Below, one piece after another: positions 33,630-38,998 of a stretch of 38,998 nucleotides of DNA. Under the pieces are notes generated by a model. It did no database searches, was not told the DNA's origin, and saw nothing but the letters and a program-made list of their open reading frames with translations. The translations under genes and the position numbers were made by a program. Source of the DNA: an uncultured Bacteroidia bacterium (GTDB taxonomy: Bacteria > Bacteroidota > Bacteroidia > J057 > CALLMJ01); NCBI GenBank assembly GCA_938005475.1, contig CALLNY010000092.1, positions 1 through 38,998 of the forward strand. Reading direction: 5' to 3'. How positions within the stretch are numbered: position 1 is the stretch's first letter; every line of letters starts with the position of its first letter.

Positions 33630-34001
33630 TTACATTGAATGTATTTTGATGGGTATATTTACTAATTCGGATATATCTTCTCCTACTTCTATCATATCAT
33701 CATCTAGTTCATCATGATACCAATTTACTTGAACCTTCTTACCATTTTCGTAATATAAATCAAGGTCTTCAAATAAACGGATAACCAATTTCGTAGCACT
33801 GGAATTGATATAAGTAAGCATAAAATTGAGGGTAATTTCTGGATGGACTTTTATATAATCAATAATCATTTCATGAATAGGAGCAAAAAATTCAGTTGCG
33901 TTTGCGGGATACAATTTACCTTTAAAATTGATAATACCTTTATTTTTATCAAACAACACCTCTGGTGAAAATTTAGTGCCTTCAATTAGTACCGCGTTCA
34001 T
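33630..34001 (-). CDS. SiaC-family (DUF1987) regulatory phosphoprotein
   Basis: This 123-residue protein is DUF1987-like over its length: LIEGTKFSPEVLFD, FKGKLYPANATEFFAPI and FMLTYINSSATK. In characterised SiaC the conserved NTSS motif is phosphorylated by SiaB and dephosphorylated by SiaA, controlling a diguanylate cyclase; here it reads NSSA, so Ser67 is the likely site. No siaA, siaB or siaD gene is in this window. It heads the glycosyltransferase-sigma-NeuD-rnr operon. Confidence 0.85.
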   Translation of the reverse strand: MNAVLIEGTKFSPEVLFDKNKGIINFKGKLYPANATEFFAPIHEMIIDYIKVHPEITLNFMLTYINSSATKLVIRLFEDLDLYYENGKKVQVNWYHDELDDDMIEVGEDISELVNIPIKIHSM

Positions 34002-34017
34002 TTTTTTAAATTCTATG

Positions 34018-34025
34018 CGAAATTA
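34018..34025 (-). promoter_or_regulatory. Candidate -7 element of the siaC-rnr operon
   Basis: TAATTTCG on the minus strand differs from TAnnTTTG at one base; 16 nt to the ATG at 34001. Confidence 0.35.
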
Positions 34026-34076
34026 AAAAATAAAACCATTCTATCAACAGGTCATCCACGAAATATAATATTATTT

Positions 34077-34091
34077 AATTGATAATCAATT
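34077..34091. promoter_or_regulatory. 15-bp perfect palindrome AATTGATAATCAATT
   Basis: It is symmetric about 34084, in the divergent gap between the SiaC-like operon and the DUF2480 gene, about 40 nt upstream of the latter's -7-like box. The core TTGATAATCAA recurs at 17197-17207. It is an operator candidate; the regulator is unknown. Confidence 0.4.
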
Positions 34092-34130
34092 TCTTAAAAA
34101 TTTTATTCTTTTCTATATGAAAATAAATTT

Positions 34131-34138
34131 TTTCTTTG
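34131..34138 (+). promoter_or_regulatory. -7-like element of the DUF2480 gene (decides the start)
   Basis: TTTCTTTG differs from TAnnTTTG at one base and lies 6 nt before ATG 34145. A TTG start at 34136 would sit inside this box, so ATG 34145 is preferred. Confidence 0.35.
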
Positions 34139-34144
34139 CAAAAT

Positions 34145-34666
34145 ATGTTAAAGAATAAAATGGAAGAAACTATCATTAATAAAGTAGCTAATAGCAATAT
34201 TTTAACTTTCAATTTAGAGGATTATTATCCTGATAGGGATATTACAGAAATGGATATCAAACCTTTTCTTTATATGGAGATGATTTTGAAGGAAAAGGAA
34301 TTTCGGGAAATGATTAAAAATTATGATTGGAAAAAATATGAAAATCAGATAGTTATTATAGGTTGTTCGGTAGAAGCAATTATTCCTACGTGGGCTTATA
34401 TGATTATTGCCGCCACTTTAAATGAAGTTAATGCTTTATCTTTTTATGGTAGTAAAACAAGTTTTTTAGAGGCTCATTATTTCAAAGTATTAAACGAACT
34501 TGATTATGAAGGTTATAAGGATAGAAATGTTGTGATAAAAGGCTGTGGGGATAAGAATATACCAATATCTGCGTACATGCTTGCAAGCCAAAAGTTAAGC
34601 TTATATGTAAAAAAACTTTTTTATGGGGAGCCATGTTCTACGGTTCCTGTTTGGAGAAAGAAATGA
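34145..34666 (+). CDS. DUF2480 family protein
   Basis: This 173-residue soluble protein is recognised by the family's run of motifs: INKVANSNILTFNLEDYYP, DIKPFLYMEMILKEKEFRE, IIGCSVEAIIPTWAYMI, VVIKGCGD and the C-terminal FYGEPCSTVPVWRK. DUF2480 is conserved across Bacteroidota and uncharacterised; I know of no assigned function. It ends 10 nt from the convergent smc stop and has its own promoter region, so it is probably monocistronic. Confidence 0.85.
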   Translation: MLKNKMEETIINKVANSNILTFNLEDYYPDRDITEMDIKPFLYMEMILKEKEFREMIKNYDWKKYENQIVIIGCSVEAIIPTWAYMIIAATLNEVNALSFYGSKTSFLEAHYFKVLNELDYEGYKDRNVVIKGCGDKNIPISAYMLASQKLSLYVKKLFYGEPCSTVPVWRKK

Positions 34667-34676
34667 TACAAATAGT

Positions 34677-37600
34677 TTAGTTCAGTTTTAAATCTACTAA
34701 ACTTACGGGCAGTACTTTGGAGACGCCCATTTCTTCCATTGTTACTCCATAAATTACGTTTGTAGTTACCATCGTTCTCTTGTTATGAGTTACGATGATA
34801 AATTGGGATTGTTGAGAAAAATCTCGGATAATATTATTGAATTTGTCGATGTTGGCGTCATCGAGCGGAGCGTCAACTTCATCAAAAATACAAAAAGGGG
34901 CGGGTTTATATAAATAAATAGCAAAAAGCAATGAGGTTGCGGTGAGGGCTTTCTCTCCACCTGATAACTGATTGATATTGACGGGTTTTTTTCCTTTCGG
35001 TTTTGCTATGATATCAATAGGGGATTCCGTTGGGTTTTCGGGGTCTAACAAAATTAAATCACAAGTATCTACTGAGGTAAATAAAGAACGAAAAACTCGT
35101 ATAAAGTTTTCTCGAATAGCAGTGAATGCTTTCAAAAATTGTTCTTTTGCGTTTAGGTCTATCTCAGAAATAGTGGTCAATAAATTTTGTTTTGCTTTAA
35201 GAATGTCCGTTCTTTGGGAGACAATAAAATCATATCGTTCTTTAATTTCTTGATAGGCTTCCACTGCCGTAGTATTGACCTCTCCAAATTGCTGTATTTT
35301 GTTTCTTAAATCGAGGAGTTGCTCGTAAAGATCGTTTACTGATGGTAAATCTGTCATATTATCAAATAAATCTTCAGCTTTTAAGGTTTCAGGTTGGATA
35401 TTAAACTCTACTTGAAAACGTTCAGAAATCGCATTCCATTGAATTTTTAGCTCGGTAAGCGTATCTTTACATTTTTCGATTTGTTGTTCTAAATTCTCTT
35501 TTTGATATTGTAATTCTTTTATTTGATTTTCACAGCGTTGTATAGAATTTTTGATATTTCTCACCACTTCTTCTTGGTTAGTCAAATGTCTAATTGCAAT
35601 TTCTTTTTTTTCGTATAAATTTACTAAATCATTGGTATCTGAACTCATTTTAGTATGAAGTTCTTGGAGTTCAATTTGTAAGGTATCAAGTTCATTTGAA
35701 CATTCTATAATATTATTTTCTAATTTATTTAAATTTTCACGTTTAAATTGGATTGCTTGTCGTAAGGCTTGAATATGGTTTTTTATTTCTAAAAATTCCA
35801 GATTAGCTTTATTATAGTGGTTTTGTTGTTCGTTGTAACGTTCAAAAATGCTATTATATTGTTTATTTTGTTTTTCAAATTCGTCTTGCATTTGAGCAAG
35901 TTCTTCTTGAATAGTTTCATAAGTTTGAGTATTATTTGAGATATCTGTTTTAAGACTTATAAAAGCTTCCTCCAATGCTGATTTTTGAGAAGCCGATTTT
36001 AATATGAAATTTTTAGTTTCTTGATACTTAAATTCTAAAATGGAATAGTTTTTTTGGGTTTTAAGAAGTTCTTGGTTTAATTCTTTGATTTGATGTTCTA
36101 AATTTTTGATAGGAAGGTTTGCCAGTTGTAAATATGTTTCTTGTAAATTTTGTTCTAATAGTGCGATTGTATTTTCATTTTCTTTTATACTTTTTTGAAG
36201 TAATTCTAAATCTTTCTTTCTACCTATTTTTTTGCCTTCAAAAAGTCCAATAGAGCCTCCTGCTACTTGTGCATTTCCATAAATCCAATTCCTTGAGATT
36301 GAAATATATTTGTTACGGGGGTCTAATGTTTTGATATCTACTTTATCATCAATAAAATAAACATTACCAAATAGAAAATAAGCAAGAGGTTTATATTGTG
36401 GTTCAAAATGTAATATTTCAAAAGCAGGTTTATAAGTAGTAGTATTTTGATTAGTATTGAAGTTATTAAGATGAAGAAGTTTTTCAATTTCATTTAAAAT
36501 AAAAAATTGGGCTTTTCCTAAATTTTTTTTGGTAAGAAGTTGGATAGCATATAATGCCTCTTCATAATTTTGAACCACTATATAATTTAAGTATGGCTCT
36601 AAAAAAAGTTCAATTCCAATTTTATATTCTTCGGGGCAAGTAAAAATATCAGTTAACAACACGGGCTCTCTTGCCCAATCTTTCTTCTTAATCAGAAATT
36701 TAATTGAGTCAGAATAACCTTCTAAATTGTCTACGAGTGATTTTATAAGTTGATATTCGTTTTTCTTTTTTTCAATAAAAAGTTGAATTTCTTGAATTTG
36801 GTTTTTTTGATTTTCTTGTAACTCTGATAAAGTTTGCTGTTTTTGGAGATGTTCATTGAGTTGGGATTGTAAATCTTCGATTTGATTTTCTAATCTCTGA
36901 ATATTCTTTTTTTCTTTTTCTAATTCATGGAATAAAGTATGAATTACAGCATTTTGGGTATCATTTTCTTCTAAATTTTTTTGGAGTTCTTTATTTAAAG
37001 TTTCTAATTTAAGTTTTTGAAGTGATATATTTTTTTCTATTTGATTAAAATATGCTTGTTTTTTTTGAATTTTTTCGTTGAGTTCTTCTAACTGTAATTT
37101 TCTAACTTTGACTTGCTTTTGGTCGTAATCTAAATTCCCTTCAAGTTCTTGAAGCAAAAACTCTAATTTATCATAATCCTCGTTTTTAAGGTCAAGTTCA
37201 TTTTCTAATTTTTCTAATTCATTATGAATGACAATCTTATTATTCGCTTCTTTTACAATCGCTGTTTGAAGCGTAACGATTTTTTCGTTTAGATATTTAT
37301 TTTTTTCTTTTAGTAAATTTTTTTGAGCTTCTTGCTTTTGGATTTCTTCTGAAATTTCATTGAGATTTTTTTGTTTATTTACTAAAAGTTGTTCTTGAAG
37401 AAGTAACTCTTTATGTAACTCTTGCAAAGTGGCTTCATATTGATTGGCTTGGGATTTAATATTGAGGATTTGGTCTTGATATTGTGTTTGAAGTTTCAGG
37501 GTTTCTATTTCTTGGTTTTTCATAGTATTAGATTTAAGATAAACATATTGCGAACTGATGGTTTTGTAATTTTTTTTGAGTTCAAGGTATTTTTCGGCTT

Positions 37601-38231
37601 TTTTAGCTTGCTTTTCAAGATTTTTTAGATTTTTTTCAATCTCTTGCAAGATATCTTCTATTCGGATTAGGTCCTGTTCCGTAGTTTCAAGACGTTTTAA
37701 AGTTTCTTTTTTACGAATCTTATATTTTGATATACCAGCGGCTTCATCAAAAAGTTCTCTACGAGTATTATTTTTATCATTGAGTATTTCATCGACCATT
37801 TTCAGTTCAATAATCGCGTAGGAATCTGGTCCTATCCCCGTATCTAATAAAAGTGATTCTATATCTTTCAAGCGACAGGGAACGTTGTTCAAAAAGTATT
37901 CGGAACCTCCTTCTCTGAAAATTTTTCGTGTGATAGTCACCGAAGTAAATTCAGTCGGAAGTAAATTTTTTGTGTTATCAAAGGTGATAGACACTTCTGC
38001 GAAGTTTGAGCGTTTTCGTTTCTCATTACCATTAAAAATGACCTCCTCCATTTTATCGGAGCGTAAACTTTTCGTACTTTGTTCTCCCAAAACCCAACGT
38101 ATAGCATCAATAATATTTGATTTTCCGCACCCATTCGGACCCACTATACCCGTAATCCCTTTATCAAAATATAATTTCGTCCTGTCTGCAAAGCTTTTAA
38201 AGCCTTGAAGTTCTAAACTCTTAAGTTGCAT
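34677..38231 (-). CDS. smc: Chromosome segregation protein SMC
   Basis: This 1184-residue condensin ATPase is given from ATG 38231 (MQLKSLELQGFKSF). A 26-codon longer frame to 38309 would contain the full promoter at 38244-38275, so it is rejected. Walker A is GPNGCGKSN (31-39); coiled coil runs from about 165 to 505, a hinge domain lies about 510-665, a second coil about 680-1000, then the signature LSGGEKALTA (from 1089) and Walker B CIFDEVDAPLD (Asp1117, Glu1118). Length and order are those of full bacterial SMC. scpA and scpB are not adjacent. Confidence 0.96.
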   Translation of the reverse strand: MQLKSLELQGFKSFADRTKLYFDKGITGIVGPNGCGKSNIIDAIRWVLGEQSTKSLRSDKMEEVIFNGNEKRKRSNFAEVSITFDNTKNLLPTEFTSVTITRKIFREGGSEYFLNNVPCRLKDIESLLLDTGIGPDSYAIIELKMVDEILNDKNNTRRELFDEAAGISKYKIRKKETLKRLETTEQDLIRIEDILQEIEKNLKNLEKQAKKAEKYLELKKNYKTISSQYVYLKSNTMKNQEIETLKLQTQYQDQILNIKSQANQYEATLQELHKELLLQEQLLVNKQKNLNEISEEIQKQEAQKNLLKEKNKYLNEKIVTLQTAIVKEANNKIVIHNELEKLENELDLKNEDYDKLEFLLQELEGNLDYDQKQVKVRKLQLEELNEKIQKKQAYFNQIEKNISLQKLKLETLNKELQKNLEENDTQNAVIHTLFHELEKEKKNIQRLENQIEDLQSQLNEHLQKQQTLSELQENQKNQIQEIQLFIEKKKNEYQLIKSLVDNLEGYSDSIKFLIKKKDWAREPVLLTDIFTCPEEYKIGIELFLEPYLNYIVVQNYEEALYAIQLLTKKNLGKAQFFILNEIEKLLHLNNFNTNQNTTTYKPAFEILHFEPQYKPLAYFLFGNVYFIDDKVDIKTLDPRNKYISISRNWIYGNAQVAGGSIGLFEGKKIGRKKDLELLQKSIKENENTIALLEQNLQETYLQLANLPIKNLEHQIKELNQELLKTQKNYSILEFKYQETKNFILKSASQKSALEEAFISLKTDISNNTQTYETIQEELAQMQDEFEKQNKQYNSIFERYNEQQNHYNKANLEFLEIKNHIQALRQAIQFKRENLNKLENNIIECSNELDTLQIELQELHTKMSSDTNDLVNLYEKKEIAIRHLTNQEEVVRNIKNSIQRCENQIKELQYQKENLEQQIEKCKDTLTELKIQWNAISERFQVEFNIQPETLKAEDLFDNMTDLPSVNDLYEQLLDLRNKIQQFGEVNTTAVEAYQEIKERYDFIVSQRTDILKAKQNLLTTISEIDLNAKEQFLKAFTAIRENFIRVFRSLFTSVDTCDLILLDPENPTESPIDIIAKPKGKKPVNINQLSGGEKALTATSLLFAIYLYKPAPFCIFDEVDAPLDDANIDKFNNIIRDFSQQSQFIIVTHNKRTMVTTNVIYGVTMEEMGVSKVLPVSLVDLKLN

Positions 38232-38243
38232 TCTAAAAACACG

Positions 38244-38275
38244 CAAAAATAAAAACCATCCTAACGTTTCACAAA
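38244..38275 (-). promoter_or_regulatory. Promoter of smc (decides the start)
   Basis: Minus strand: TTTG (38275-38272), exactly 20 nt spacer, TATTTTTG (38251-38244), a perfect consensus. The ATG follows 12 nt after the -7 box. Confidence 0.8.
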
Positions 38276-38286
38276 ATTTTGTATTA

Positions 38287-38393
38287 TAGGTTTGAACATC
38301 AATTATCAATAAATTTTATTTAATAAAGCTATGCAAGGTCAAGCAAGCAAATTTTTTTCATAGTTGAAGGGGAGTTTTAAACTCCCTTTTTTT
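38287..38393 (+). ncRNA. Candidate small RNA or leader ending in a strong terminator
   Basis: TAGGTTTG (38287-38294) fits the -7 element and points away from smc. About 75 nt later comes a strong rho-independent terminator (38367-38393), although no gene lies between. The predicted transcript of about 95 nt holds only an 11-codon ORF (38331-38363, MQGQASKFFS, stop). It could be a small RNA, a leader peptide/attenuator, or the end of something deleted. No -33 TTTG at ideal spacing. Confidence 0.4.
38367..38393 (+). terminator. Rho-independent terminator without an upstream protein gene
   Basis: GGGAGTT (38370-38376), loop TTA, AACTCCC (38380-38386), then seven T (38387-38393); the stem extends by AAG/TTT pairing. 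It works only in the plus direction. Confidence 0.85.
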
Positions 38394-38438
38394 ATTGCAA
38401 AATATTGGCTAACTAAACTAAATTTAAAACTAAAATTG

Positions 38439-38446
38439 TATATTTG
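38439..38446 (+). promoter_or_regulatory. -7 element of the right-edge restriction-modification gene
   Basis: TATATTTG fits TAnnTTTG, 22 nt before ATG 38469 and downstream of the terminator, so the gene has its own start of transcription. No -33 TTTG at the usual distance. Confidence 0.5.
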
Positions 38447-38468
38447 TAGCAATAAAAACATTTTTTAA

Positions 38469-38998
38469 ATGACACAAGAACAGATTGGTCGACTATTTAA
38501 AGAAAAATACAGTCAAGCTGATTGGAAGCAATTTCTTGCGCAACTATTCACTGGGGCACACATACTACAAAAGCCGATAACCCTTACTCAACTTGACTCC
38601 CCCCTTGTAAAACATGCACTTCAATTAGGGCACATCATTCTTAACGAGAACAGCGTTGAACGTTTCATTGCCCTTTACGAAGTTACCCTTTCCGATACCG
38701 TGGACATCCAGCGAAACCGTATAACCTTACGCAACCTACTCCGAAATTACTGGAAAAACATTGATGCCGCTTTTATCGTCTATCACCAACCCGATACTTC
38801 AAAATGGCGGTTTACTTACGTCTCTGAACTTACAGGCTTTGACACTGAAGGTAACTACCAAAAAATTCAAACCGAACCTAAACGTTTTACTTATGTACTC
38901 GGTGAAGAAGAGAACGTCCGTACTGCTACCGAACGCTTTACTCTACTCGCTCAAAAAGCCAATAATATCACCCTCAATGACATCAAAGACGCTTTCTC
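38469..38998 (+). CDS. N-terminal part of a probable Eco57I-type (type IIG) restriction-modification protein, cut by the window end
   Basis: The frame opens at ATG 38469 (MTQEQIGRLFKEKYSQADWK) and stays open for 176 codons to the last base. Segments LRNLLRNYWKNIDAAFIVYH, KWRFTYVSELTGFD and TEPKRFTYVLGEEENVRTATERF are the N-terminal pattern I associate with large Eco57I-like class I SAM-dependent DNA methyltransferases with fused endonuclease. The methylase motifs (NPPY and others) should lie downstream and cannot be seen. Three 60-base lines (38521, 38641, 38701) count 42-45% G+C by hand, against 27% in a line of the DUF2480 gene (34201), and codons prefer C endings, which suggests recent acquisition. 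Identification is by recall of the pattern, not by search. Confidence 0.65.
   Translation, partial: MTQEQIGRLFKEKYSQADWKQFLAQLFTGAHILQKPITLTQLDSPLVKHALQLGHIILNENSVERFIALYEVTLSDTVDIQRNRITLRNLLRNYWKNIDAAFIVYHQPDTSKWRFTYVSELTGFDTEGNYQKIQTEPKRFTYVLGEEENVRTATERFTLLAQKANNITLNDIKDAF

Noticed and set aside
38232-38309. N-terminal extension of smc
   Set aside because: A full consensus promoter (38244-38275) lies inside it, and SMC proteins begin at the MQLKSLELQGFKSF-type segment.
1-38998. CRISPR arrays, tRNA or rRNA genes, complete insertion sequences
   Set aside because: I looked for spaced direct repeats, TTCGA-loop tRNA ends and transposase motifs and saw none; the short tandem repeats are coding heptads or one 2-unit intergenic repeat.

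Overview
The window looks like chromosomal DNA of a low-GC, AT-rich member of the Bacteroidota, probably Cytophagales-like; the genus cannot be named from sequence alone. Three things support this. Most genes or operons are preceded by the Bacteroidota sigma factor's -7 element TAnnTTTG, several with a TTTG -33 element 18-21 nt upstream, and Shine-Dalgarno sequences are essentially absent. One secreted protein ends in a type IX secretion (T9SS) C-terminal sorting domain. The gene families (CarboxypepD_reg-like TonB-dependent receptor, NagZ/beta-lactamase fusion, DUF2480, DUF1987/SiaC, HscA/HscB) are typical of the phylum.

Layout. 1-256: tail of a Rpn-type PD-(D/E)XK nuclease gene. 319-2834 (+): hscA and a rhomboid protease. 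2831-5235 (-): alpha/beta hydrolase, kdsA, dapF. 5401-6213 (+): a TonB-like protein. 6244-10092 (-): dnaE and trxA. 10333-13317 (-): a GH3/beta-lactamase fusion. 13472-18724 (+): DUF389 membrane protein, TonB-dependent receptor, coiled-coil PD-(D/E)XK protein, and a PECR-like short-chain dehydrogenase. 18726-24296 (-): hscB, an SPFH/SHOCT protein, a 2-oxoacid dehydrogenase E2, a methyltransferase and purE, and a membrane-anchored receiver protein. 24426-28300 (-): a T9SS beta-propeller protein and a stand-alone RQC/HTH protein. 28437-29129 (+): a DUF151 bifunctional nuclease. 29130-34025 (-): a tight five-gene operon, SiaC-like, glycosyltransferase 2, ECF sigma, NeuD-like and RNase R. 34145-34666 (+): DUF2480. 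34677-38275 (-): smc. 38287-38998 (+): a possible small RNA with a strong terminator, then the 5' end of a gene of clearly higher GC that looks like an Eco57I-type (type IIG) restriction-modification protein.

Most of the window is housekeeping: replication, chromosome structure, purine, Kdo and diaminopimelate synthesis, RNA decay and Fe-S chaperones. The points that deserve attention are an HscB co-chaperone without its HPD motif, a receiver domain tethered to the membrane, a RecQ C-terminal module without a helicase, the overlapping regulator/glycosyltransferase/RNase operon, two intergenic RNA candidates, and the foreign-looking restriction-modification gene that starts at the right edge. 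No complete new system can be demonstrated inside the window. The right edge may open into a defence locus that lies mostly outside it.
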